DNA from: Pseudopyrenochaeta lycopersici
Lineage: Eukaryota > Ascomycota > Dothideomycetes > Pleosporales > Pseudopyrenochaetaceae
Length of the DNA: 64,000 bases
Direction of reading: 5' to 3'
Assembly (NCBI GenBank): GCA_003313425.1
Contig: NHZP01000014.1
Location: 434,001 to 498,000 of the forward strand
Shown: positions 54,380-64,000 of the stretch, in pieces
How the letters are laid out: the number at the start of each line of letters is the position of its first letter
Numbering within the stretch: the stretch's first letter is position 1
Program-made: the position numbers and the translations under genes
The notes under the pieces: generated by a model
Databases searched by the model: none
Told to the model about the DNA's origin: nothing
What the model saw: only the letters and a program-made list of their open reading frames with translations

Positions 54380-57300
54380 ATGACTGCCGACACTATGCCA
54401 GCTGATCTTTCCAGCCCGAAGGACTCGCAGCAGGACTCCCTAGATGTGAAGTCTGTCTCAGACAGCAAGGAGCAGAGTACGTCAGAGAAATCGTCGTCAA
54501 AGGAGAAGTCTTCAAAACCAAGGCACAGAGCTTCAGTAGCGTGTGCTTCGTGTCGGGACCGCCGGATACGCGTAGGTCTGCTCTAGCTGCGTTCAAGCCC
54601 ATCGTCTGACTCTAGGGTAGTGTGTGGTGCCTCCTGGCGAAAAAGAGTGCACACAATGTAAACGATCCGGTGTAAAATGTGTCATCAAGAATGATGATGA
54701 ACGGAGAAGGTTAGTAACACAGTTCAATCATTGAATCAGTGACTGAACCTCCGATGCAGACCCATCTCGCGAGCATACATGTGCTCCCTGACAGAACGTG
54801 TAGCACTTCTAGAATCAATGCTACAAGAGCGAGGCGAAGAACTACCACCGGCGAATCATCCACCTAAGACTCGCCATGGTGATCAACGAAGCGTCGACGC
54901 ATCGCCGAATCGCAAGGCAATCGACATCCAAGTAGCAAATAATGACACCAATTCAAGCCCAGGAAGCCAACCGAGTCCTCAAGATGACTATCCTGAATTT
55001 GAGCAGCACGACTACGGCGGGAGCCCCCACAATGATGCAGACAGCACCGCAAACTCGCCCTCCATGCTTCCTCCACCAAAGAAAGACGGCATGGTAAATC
55101 GCCTTCTCTCCACCCGTGGACATCTCAGCTTCGACCAACTAAGCGGCCGCCTCCGCTACTTTGGACCGACAACAAATTGCCATGTCCACTCCGAGACACT
55201 CAACCCCTTCGACGCGACCCACGAAATCAGCGAGCAAGCGCGGCGCGCCGACAAAATAATCCGCTCCTTGCCTCTCGAAACATACGACTACCTCATGGAA
55301 ATGTTCTGGCAGTGCTACAACCCCGTCATCCACGTCCTGCACCAGGAGGCCTTCAACGAAGACCGCGAAATGGGCCGCACACAGTTCTACTCGCCCTTCC
55401 TCCACGTGTGTGTCTTGGCTATGGGGTTCCGCTCTGCGGATAAGGCGAGGCCTGATATTCGCAGGATTAGTCTGCCTGGCATGGAGAGTACGCTGCATCG
55501 CGAGGCCAAGTATATGCTTGATCATGAGTTGGAGAGGCCGGGCGGGATTCCGAGCGTGGTTGCGCTGTTGCTGCTTGGGGATCTGGAGTGTGGTGTTGGG
55601 AGGGATAATCTGGGGTGGATGTATGGCGGTATGGCTGTACGGCTTGCTTTTGACATTGGGTGAGTTGTGAACTTTTTTTTTTCAATATCTTTCATCCGCT
55701 GATTACTCTCTAGTCTTCATCTCGACACTCGGCTGTCCGGGCTGCCAGAACGTGAGGTTGAGATCCGACAGATGACACTATGGGCATGCGTCATTTACGA
55801 CAAGTAAGTATACGCTTTCTGCATATCCATGGTTCTCCCAAACCAACTGACGATCTCGCAGATATTGGGCCCTCTTCCTCGGCCGCCCAACCAGCATGAA
55901 GTCCTCCGATCTCGAAATTTACAATCTGACCAAACAATTCGAACGCCTCGGCACCTGCCGCCCTGCCGGGCCCGAGAAGTCCTTGGAGACGATGATCTAC
56001 GAAGCGCTACTCGACCTCATGGAGCTTGCTGGAAAGATTACAGAGAACATGGATCCGCACCGCTCGCAAAATTCCAACTCCGAGTCTCCTGTTGCAGTTG
56101 ATCGCAACCAATATCTTCGCATGGCAGCTCTAGACCGCGAGTTCAGCAGCTGGTATGCTCGTCTCCCCGAGCAGTTGCGCTGGACGCCTACAAACATTGC
56201 TTCGGCGCCGTTCTCCTTTTTCTTGTTACACCAGCAATATCATGCCAGTTTGATCCTCCTGCACCGCCCATTCGCGCTTTATGAGGATCAAGCAGGCAAC
56301 GAGAGTGGGAGTGGGGGACCGGACGACCATTTTTCGGCACTGAGTCGGACGGTGTGCACGAAGCATGCGATAAGAGTGGCACGGATATACTGGCAGCATC
56401 GGCAGCGGTTTGATACAAAGCAGATATTTATCACGGGGATGCAGCATGCGGTAAGTCCTAGCTCCTACATTTCTATGAGAATTTGCTTGTTTGATAATAG
56501 TACTAATGATTCACAGGGCACAGCAGCGACAGCACTAGTGGCTGCTCTGGCATTTATTAAAGACCCCAACGATCGTAATAACAACATGCAATACCTCGAA
56601 TGTCTCTCCGCCGCGCTCTCTGACATGGCCGCAACCTACCAGCCAGCAGAACGCATGTCCGTCGTACTAAGAGCCGTCATGGTCGAACTACGCGGCGGCC
56701 CAGAACCCTCCAACATGAACTCCTTCAAGCTGTACAAGCCCAAATCCGCCGTCGTCCCAGCCCGCCGCGTCTCTACAATCGACATGGACGAAGCCGAGAA
56801 CGGAAGCATGACGTTCAAGAAACGGCAAACAAGCCGGCCCCGCGCTGGCACATCGTCGAGCAGAAACAAACTCAGAACAAGCAGCATGAGCACGGCGATG
56901 AGCATGCCACTCGACCACCACCACGGCCTCAGTATCAAGGCCCCACCACCTCCCCGCTTCGACGACTCCCACCGCGAGGACGGCTTCATCCTCGTAACCC
57001 CTCACTCCGAACTCAGCACCTGGCCACCGCTCTCCGAGCCCCCAGAACTCTCCCACACCCTCTCCACCCCCTCCACCATAACCTCGAGCTCGCTCTCCGG
57101 CTCTTCGAACCCGCGCAACAGCGGCGCCTGGATGGGCGCGCCCACCGACTTCGACCCGCAGGACTCCATCTCGCAGCTCGCCAACGCGCATTTCCCTGAA
57201 CTCAGCGCCTTCGACGACGGCGCGGGTGCGGGTGCGGGCGCGGGCGGCATGGACGGCATGACGAATTTGGACTTTATGAATCTGGGCGATGGTAGCGAGT

Positions 57301-57401
57301 GGAGTGCCTTGCACAAGGATTGGAATCATGGAGCCAGTGATCTAGATGGGTTTCCGAGTCAGAATGGGTTCAGTATGGGGTTTGGGGTTGGGAGCGTATG
57401 A
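54380..57401 (+). CDS. Zn2Cys6 transcription factor, probable cluster regulator
   Basis: Six exons (54380-54571, 54621-54709, 54760-55659, 55714-55803, 55862-56450, 56517-57401) encode 914 residues. The binuclear zinc cluster is C55-x2-C58-x6-C65-x8-C74-x2-C77-x6-C84; the first intron falls exactly before C65. A linker and short coiled coil follow (MCSLTERVALLESMLQERG). The fungal-specific middle domain runs from about GHLSFDQLSGRLRYFGPT through WQCYNPVIHVLHQEAF, GGMAVRLAFDIGLHLDTR and YDKYWALFLGRPTSM. The C-terminal 250 residues are Ser/Pro rich with an Ala-Gly run and an acidic end, probably the activation region. Intron 5 (66 bp) has no in-frame stop, so retention would insert 22 residues. 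It lies at the edge of the catabolic run, the usual place for a pathway regulator. Confidence 0.88.
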
Positions 57402-57790
57402 GTTTGTCTGCTGTTGCAATTGCTATGATGGATTATTATTTTTACCGCTTACGGAAAGTGTGAGCGCGGCGTTGGTTGTGAAGTTAGAGTGTTGTGGGTT
57501 TAGACTTTAATAGTGATGAATCTGGTAGGGTACTTTCAGTCTTTTAACACACAAAGTGAAGGTCATACAGTTCTGGTACAAATCAATCTTGCTCGAGATT
57601 AGTCGCGTATTTTCTCAAGAGGGACGTAGTACGACCCCAAGAATAGGTTCGTGCGCAAGATTAGTGAAGTTTCCTTATATTTATGTAATTATTTTTAAAG
57701 CCTCATAAATGTCGTAGCTCGTTGGGACACTGCCGTGCATCCTAATTATCTATAACATAGAATATGAAACTATACATGTTTACCAATAAC
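57402..57790. other. Intergenic between convergent genes
   Basis: 3' regions of the regulator and the CorA-like gene, AT rich, no further feature. Confidence 0.5.
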
Positions 57791-59946
57791 CTATGATTCT
57801 CTAATATCAATTACTGTATCTTTGGAGGTTTTCCCATTATCCCCTCGCTCTTTACTCAGCTCTTCATCGCCCAAGACTGTACCCATTCGCGTCAAGCCGC
57901 TTGTTCGGCCTTCTGCCATGCGCTCTACCATACGCTGAATATTCGGGTGACTCGGTGCAGGCCTCTGGCTCGAGCGCCGCGGTACAGCCTCTCTAGCATT
58001 AAGTCTTAGACGCATGCCCTCTTCTGTGGACATTGTTCTATTCATGCGCGTTGGTGCTTCGAATTCGGCGTCGTCAGCTAGAGTTTTGGAGTCCTTCCTA
58101 GGTCGCATCCAACGCCAGAGCTGTTTTGTCTTCTTGGCCCAGATATGATAGCCGTAATTCGTAGAGAGGAAGCCGATTATGCTAAAGAACGGAACGCAAA
58201 TGGCGGCTAAGACAATTCCAAAGGGCCAGAATGGGGCTGGCTCCGCAGGCATGTTTGTCATGCCGAAGACAGAAGTTACGAAAGTGAGCGGCTACACAAT
58301 TATCAGACTTGAGTACTTCTCCTTGGCTAATTCAGTGGCGAGCTTACCATGAAGAACAGATTGACAATAGTCAAAACCTTGATGTTGTAGCCCTGGTGTA
58401 CTGTTACGTCTGCCAGCTCGACAGACTTCCTCGACTCCTGTATACTTGTGCCAGAGAAGAGTTGCTCCTGGAGTGTCTCAATCTCATGTCTTCGCTCGTT
58501 GTTCTCCCTCTGTATGATTCTCAGCTCCTTTATTTCGCGCTCGAATTGCAGCCTCAGCAACCGTAAACGACGTTTCCAGTGATCGTTTCGTGGTGATTCC
58601 TCAAAAAGAGGCCATAGAGTCTTGCTTTGCCCCTCCCATACGTCGTCAGTGAAGGTGTCTTCGAACGCATCGACCATAGATTTGATACTGTCATTGACAT
58701 TGCCAAGCGCTTGGTGCGCGTAGAAATAGCGTCTGGTCCACGTGAAATCCTTGTCCTCGAACAGCCGCTTCTTCCTCAGTTCCTCGCTAAAAAGAAATCC
58801 TAATGGTGGCGTGACAAGCTCGGTAATCTGTTTGTAGATTTCATCGTAGCGCTTTCGCGCATCTCGGTACTCAGTGAGAAGCGAGTGTAAGAATGCTTCT
58901 GCCCCATTGAGATATCGGTGGCCTGTCTCAAACGTATATGGGGTCCCATTTGCTGGTGTACTTCGCCAATCCGGAAAGCATTCAAGTTGAAGTACCTGCC
59001 ACGGGGACCAAACATCATGGGTCCAGCCAAACTTGGTCTTCGCGCGTCTTCCTCTGTTTCTAAGGCGCCGTGGCTTCTCATCAAAGAGAGCCAGGGCGAC
59101 GACTGCACCGCACCGACTTAGTGGTATATGCTGGTCGGACTCCTTTGTTACAGTGTCTGCGCGTTGCCATTGCATCGGTTTGCAATCTTCGCCAATGATG
59201 GTGTAATACTCAAACGTGAAGAAGAAGGTTTTTTGATGTTTCGGATCCTCGTCAAAAGCTCGAAACATGTGTGCAGATGATGCTTCTGTGACAACAAGAT
59301 GCCGGAATAGCTCATCCATGTCAAAAGCGTTGTGGAGTGTTAGATGTAAAGCGCCAAACAGGATTGGCGAAGGCTCTCTAGCAACCGTGATGCGACCAAC
59401 AATTCCTTGGTCCTTGTTACTTCCGATATCTCGTAGGGCATGCCAAATCTCTGTCGCTTTTGACATGGTGTTATCGGATCCGCTGACTTCGACCAGCTCA
59501 GGAAGCCCATTTGACCCGACATTATAGACTTGGAAGTGCGAATAGTGACTTCTATCGTCTGCTGGTCCTGGGCCTAGATGGAAGAGGTGAGGTTGTTTTG
59601 ACAGTCTAGCTGGGTCGGACACAATCGAGGCCAAGATTTCTCTGCCATGTTCGGTCCAGTTGTGGGTCTTCAAATGCTCACGTAAGTGCTCATGATCGAA
59701 AGATTGCGGTGGCAGCTCAGCCTGGACGAAGTAATCGTCTTCGTCGTCGCTGCTACTGTCTGAGAGAGTGGAGGTATCGGCAAATACGGCATCTCTGCCA
59801 GGTCGTGTTGCGGAGCGCTGGAGCTGTGGAACATCAGAGGGTCCGAAGGTTCCGTTTGATGCGGACAAGCTTTTTAGCAAGGCATCGTGCGAGCGCTGAA
59901 GCGTTTCTAGCTGCTTGCGAAGCGCTTCAAGCTCCTGCGTAGCCAT
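57791..59946 (-). CDS. CorA-like membrane protein with altered GMN motif
   Basis: Two exons (59946-58348, 58291-57791) encode 699 residues. A coiled N-terminus (LEALRKQLETLQRSHDALL) and an acidic Ser stretch precede a large soluble domain, then a long helix (REIKELRIIQRENNERRHEIETLQEQL) leading into two membrane helices: VLTIVNLFFMPLTFVTSVFGM and WPFGIVLAAICVPFFSIIGFL. This is the CorA plan of a stalk helix and two C-terminal helices. The signature loop Y-G-M-N reads F-G-M-T-N-M-P here, with Thr after Met, a form common in fungal CorA-like proteins whose ion selectivity is not established. The C-terminal cytosolic tail is basic and Ser/Arg rich. The intron lies between the two halves of the first membrane helix. 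Confidence 0.85.
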
Positions 59947-60716
59947 GAGCTAGAGAGGCTTAGTTTATGGCCGCATGCGATGTGTGTTGAGGGATGATGC
60001 ATTTGATGTTGACGGTCGTGCGGCTCTGTGGCTTTTTCTTCGAACCCCAGATTGAAAGTTTCGGCCCCCACACCGACCGTGCAGGATGCCCAGCCTTTCC
60101 GAAGGATGGCATTTAGGACCTTTGCCCAATACCCATCCGAGCCGAGGTGGAGCTCAAGCAGGAGCTGCAAGTCGATGAGTCCTGGACGTGTGCAAGACAC
60201 TTTCCAATGACGTTCATACTCACCGCCCTTTCTGGTTCGACGTCCAACTGGCAATTGGCCGCATCCACTGTCACGGATGAGCGTAGCCGGCGTAAGCAGA
60301 GACAATCTGGGGCATCGGAACACCACTGATTAAGTGCAGTTATGGGCAAGGCTCGTCAAAACTGTTGTCGCTATGGTGTCGTTGGGGCATGGCCATTTAC
60401 TCCAAACCGAAAGCGGGGCGCTAAAATTCTTGTGTGGGTCTATGCCAAGCCAGATACCCCAGCCTGAGAACGAGCCGGTAACGACGAAGATGGTAGATTC
60501 AGGAGAGCAACATGTGTTCGCTAGTGCGGTGAATGGCAGATGGAGTGGCGTACTCCACTTCTTGAGGGTTCAAACGGTAGTAGCGGCAAGGTTGCTGCTT
60601 TCTCCCGTCCAGTCTTGATTGGACCTCGCTTATCGTGACTGCCCGAATCGATTGCAAATTCCATCTTCACCGCATGCCCATTGCCTACCTAACCTTGATC
60701 ACAGTCGGAAGACACC
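59947..60716. other. Divergent promoter region
   Basis: Between the CorA-like gene and the amidohydrolase gene. Short overlapping frames on both strands have no recognised motif. Confidence 0.5.
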
Positions 60717-62603
60717 ATGCCTTCCGTGGCCATCCTTTTCTGGGCATCATTTCCTATCGTGTTCATCGCGCTCATTTACCAAGTCGGGCTTCCTGTGTCC
60801 ATTCTCAATTCGATAAGCGAGCACATCGTTCTCAAGGTACTTCCCAATTCCCTCACCAGCACACACTGCTACGCATCTGTCAGAACCCTATCAACTAGGA
60901 CTCCGCGCGCCGAATGTTTTAGTGTCTCCAATGGCAAATTTTCGAGCGTGTTCTTAGACGAACCATCTGTCGATGTAGTGAAGCAGGCTCGATCCGGACA
61001 CGTGATTCCAGGACTTTGGGACGGCCATGGTCATTTGGTACAATTTGGAGAATCCCTTGACTCTGTCGATCTGTTTGTGGCCAATTCCATGCGTGAGGTA
61101 AAAGAGAGGCTTGTCGAATACAAGGCACGGCGTCCAGAAGTGGGAACGAGGGAGCAGTGGCTTCGGGGTGTTGGTTGGGACCAAGCGAAATTTGAGGGAC
61201 GATGGCCAACGGCAGTAAGTATTTTGCACAACGTCTATGCTACCATCATTGAATAGCCATGGGCCTCGGTTTCGGCGCTTGTTGCTAACGATTAGGCAGT
61301 CGGACTTGGAGATCAACGACTCCTTTCGGGACCTGTTTGTCATGTTAGACAGAGTTGACGTACACTGCATCTGGGTTTCCGACAAGGTACTATCCCTCCT
61401 TCCATCGCAGCTACCTGAAATACCTGGAGGCGAAGTTGTTGCAAAAGGTGTCTTTTGCGACAATGCCATGGACATTGTTCTTGAGCACTATCCGAAGCCT
61501 GGCAGAGCACGCAAGACAAAATTTGTCAAAGACGCAATGCTCGAATTGAACAAGCTCGGAATTGTGGGTATGCACGATGCTGGCGTAATCCCGAGCGAGC
61601 TCAAGCTCTATCGGGAACTATCAACAGACGAAGACTGGACCGTCCGTGTGTACGCCATGATCGAGTGCGACATTAGAAACACGTTTTGCCCAGAAGCTGT
61701 CGAGAAGGTCACCACGCCTACTGGAAAGTTCCATGTGCAAAGCGTAAAGCTATTTGGAGGTCAGTTTTTCCTTCGCCACATGGGGAAGTCATGCTCATAA
61801 ACATAGACGGAGCATTGGGAAGCTGGGGCAGTGCAATGATCGAACCGTACAGCGACAAGCCAAGCTCCTCCGGGTCGCTTCTTGTTAACGCAACAACACT
61901 GTCGAAAGTGACACTTGACTGGGCAATAGCAGGGTATCAGGTGAATATCCACGCAATCGGCGATCTTGCAAACAGGCTCGCCGTCGATGCATTCGAGGCC
62001 GCTTTGAAAACCCTGTGCCCTGATTCTAGTCCTCGAGAATGCCAAGCCCAGCACAGGTTCCGCATCGAACATTCACAGATCATTCATCCTGACGATCAGC
62101 GTCGAATGGCAGAACTTGGAATCATACCGTCAATACAACCCACACACGCCACCTCAGACATGGGCTATGCGGAAAGTAGGCTTGGCCTGCAACGTACAAA
62201 AAACGAGGCGTACCGTATGCGATCACTGCTCCCACTTCGACCTGTCCTTGGAAGTGACTTCCCTGTCGAGCCAGCTAGCATATTTGAGGGCATGTATGCA
62301 GCTGTGACCCGACGGAGTCCAAGAACAGGACTTGATCCCAGTGGCGGCAAGACTGGCTGGTACCCCGAAGAGACACTTACCTTGGGTGAAGCGCTGGAAG
62401 GGTTTACCATCAACCCCGCTTACGGCGCGTTTCTCGAAAGCAAAGCTGGTGTCATCGAAGTGGGAGCATATGCAGATTGGGTGGTACTCGATGAGCCATT
62501 GGAGTCGATCGATCCAGAAGCTTTACGGAAAATGGCCGTGAAAGAGACGTGGGTTGGCGGCAAACGAGTCTACCAACGGCCTGACGCGGAAGATCTACCT
62601 TAG
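60717..62603 (+). CDS. YtcJ-type metal-dependent amidohydrolase with N-terminal membrane anchor
   Basis: Three exons (60717-61214, 61300-61759, 61807-62603) encode 584 residues. A hydrophobic helix at about residues 4-25 (VAILFWASFPIVFIALIYQVG) anchors or targets the protein. The barrel then shows the metal motif D-G-H104-G-H106 in VIPGLWDGHGHL, LRGVGWDQAKF, MLDRVDVHCIW, VKLFGDGALGSWGSAM, NIHAIGDLANRLAVDAFE, RIEHSQIIHPDD and LGSDFPVEPASIFEGMYAAV, all in the order of the YtcJ/LAF3-like branch. Such enzymes hydrolyse amides or imines of unknown natural substrates. Introns end in phase 0 and phase 1 and restore WPTA-SDLEIND and KLFG-DGALG. It does not obviously belong to the catabolic cluster. 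Confidence 0.87.
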
Positions 62604-63161
62604 AACAGGGATGAACCGTATACGTTCTTACCCACGCGACCCACGCGACCCGCGCCGAGATACAGCCACCCGAGACCAGGCCTACAATAACTATAGAAGC
62701 CACGAATGATTCGTAATTAGGATAGCAATGGGTCGAAGTTGGGTTGAATAGGCCTGACGTGGCATCTGCCCAATCTTTAGTTCCATGTCACTTCCTCTCT
62801 ACTGCATGTCGCCGAAGCTTATTGTTTTGAATACAGCATCAACCCTGTATCAATCTTCAAATACTCCTGCCCCGCTTAGTCTAGCTTCATGTCTATCCCG
62901 AACAATACTTCAGTCGCACGGAGACCCCCACAAGCCATCATGGTGCTCAAGTACCGACAGCCAACCATACCTGCTTCATTACCGTTGTTACTATCTAGCG
63001 GTTTGCTAACACTGCGAGGAGGTATGTATTGCTTCTTTACTAGTGTCGTGACTCGCTTCCAAATTCGTTTATAAAAGTTTTCTACCCATCAACGCTGGCT
63101 CAACCTTCCCTCCTTCTGAGTCCAACACTGCAGCCATTTTCGACAGATAGCTAAACACAAC
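62604..63161. other. Intergenic
   Basis: Promoter of the nicotianamine synthase gene. CACGCGACC occurs twice in tandem near 62634-62652. No gene seen. Confidence 0.5.
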
Positions 63162-64000
63162 ATGACAAGCCCACTCAGACATATCCCTGGTGTAGAAGTT
63201 TCCAAGGCGTTCCGACAAGAAGCGAGTTCAAATTCAATTACCCCTCCTTCCACACCGGACCCAACACGAACGTCGGCGCACCAACTTCTTGCTGAGATAC
63301 AGAAGATCTATACCACTCTCGCCGCTCTTTCCTCTCTTTCACCGGGTGACGAAGTCAACACACTCTTGACGCATCTTGTGAACCTCTGCATCAAACCGTA
63401 CGGTGCCGATTTGATCTCGTACTTTTTTGGCATCCCGGGAGTTGAAGAGTTATGCCAGAAGCTCAGGCCGCTATGTTCAGAGTCCGAAGGGGAATTGGAA
63501 ATGTACTGGGCGAAACGTATGACCGAGGCCGCAAGCCAGTCGACAGGTACGTTCAATTTGATCTGTTTCACCCATGGCTAAGTCATTGGAAGTCACAATC
63601 GCTAATATTGTTGTAGGAACATCAAAATCGAATAGCAGCATACTTGCCTCCTTCCCATACCATCAAAACTACATTGATCTCTCCCGTCTAGAATGCTCAA
63701 CTCTAGAAGCATTCTTACCTACTTCACCAACCCAGATTGCATTTGTCGGCTCTGGCCCTTTACCGTTAACTTCCCTTTGTTTTTTGGACCGCTACCCGAA
63801 CGCAAAAGCGCATAACATTGACCGCGATGCACATGCCTTGCAAATGAGTCAAGCATTATGTCAAGAGCTGGGATATGGTGAACGAATGAGCTACTCTTGT
63901 GAAGATGTCAGCCTTGAAACGGGGTCATCCACGGCATGGACTTCTTTCGAGGTGGTGTTCCTCGCCGCGTTGGTGGGTACAGATACGAACTCCAAAGTCA
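63162..64000 (+). CDS. Nicotianamine synthase-like protein, 5' part
   Basis: Two exons are visible (63162-63546 and 63617 to the window end), about 256 residues, with the 3' end outside. The N-terminal helical part (HQLLAEIQKIYTTLAALSSLSPGDEVNTLL, LVNLCIKPYGADLI) matches the nicotianamine synthase layout. The SAM site QIAFVGSGPLPLTSLCFLDRY follows, then NIDRDAHALQMSQALCQELG. The enzyme condenses aminopropyl groups of S-adenosylmethionine into nicotianamine, a metal chelator for iron, zinc or nickel in plants; filamentous fungi have homologs and Neurospora makes nicotianamine. The intron (GTACGT..TAG, 70 bp) joins SQST-GTSKS in phase 1. Whether the C-terminal half is complete cannot be seen. 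Confidence 0.88.

Noticed and set aside
1..64000. tRNA, rRNA or CRISPR arrays
   Set aside because: No cloverleaf with internal A/B boxes, no rRNA-like conserved blocks and no regularly spaced repeats were seen on either strand by eye.

Overview
The window is nuclear DNA of a filamentous ascomycete (Pezizomycotina). It has dense genes broken by short introns of 46-100 bp with GT..AG borders and CTAAC/CTGAC-like branch sites. The proteins are typical of fungi: a Crh-type cell-wall transglycosylase, a DUF4470-MYND protein, an NLR/TPR remnant, Zn2Cys6 regulators and a fungal nicotianamine synthase. The general look suits Dothideomycetes, but no rRNA or marker gene fixes the species. I found no tRNA, rRNA or CRISPR. 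Exon borders were worked out by hand from splice signals, reading-frame phase and family conservation. Every complete multi-exon model sums to a whole number of codons.

Layout. 1-3.9 kb: end of a Crh-type GH16 enzyme, a membrane-anchored prolyl 4-hydroxylase and a small zinc-finger-like protein. 3.9-14.4 kb is an accessory, partly decayed zone: a minisatellite, AT-rich repeat-like DNA with hairpins, a methyltransferase pseudogene cut off at an exon end, an intact AATase-like acyltransferase with a GC-AG intron, an SDR, a regulator remnant and an NLR/TPR remnant. 14.9-25 kb: a 1205-residue DUF4470/MYND protein, a CA microsatellite, an Arg/Asp-rich protein and two conserved-looking fungal orphans.

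25.7-57.4 kb is the most interesting part: sixteen consecutive genes that read as a catabolic cluster. In order they are SDR, Baeyer-Villiger monooxygenase 1 (BVMO1), a START-like small protein, an APH-type kinase, an ACAD10/11-type acyl-CoA dehydrogenase, an alpha/beta hydrolase, a zinc alcohol dehydrogenase, an EthD protein, an MFS transporter, a PRISE-type enone reductase, an aldehyde dehydrogenase, two SDRs, an acyl-CoA ligase, BVMO2 and a Zn2Cys6 regulator. Together they could oxidise an alcohol to a ketone, insert oxygen to give a lactone or ester, hydrolyse it to a hydroxy acid, oxidise the free alcohol to an acid, load it onto CoA, and remove a 4-hydroxyl by phosphorylation and elimination before beta-oxidation. 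BVMO1, one SDR and the ligase end in SKL, SKL and AKL, pointing to peroxisomes. The substrate is unknown; a cyclic ketone, terpenoid or steroid-like molecule is my inference.

57.8-64 kb returns to housekeeping-like genes: a CorA-like membrane protein, a YtcJ-type amidohydrolase, and the start of a nicotianamine synthase that runs off the window.
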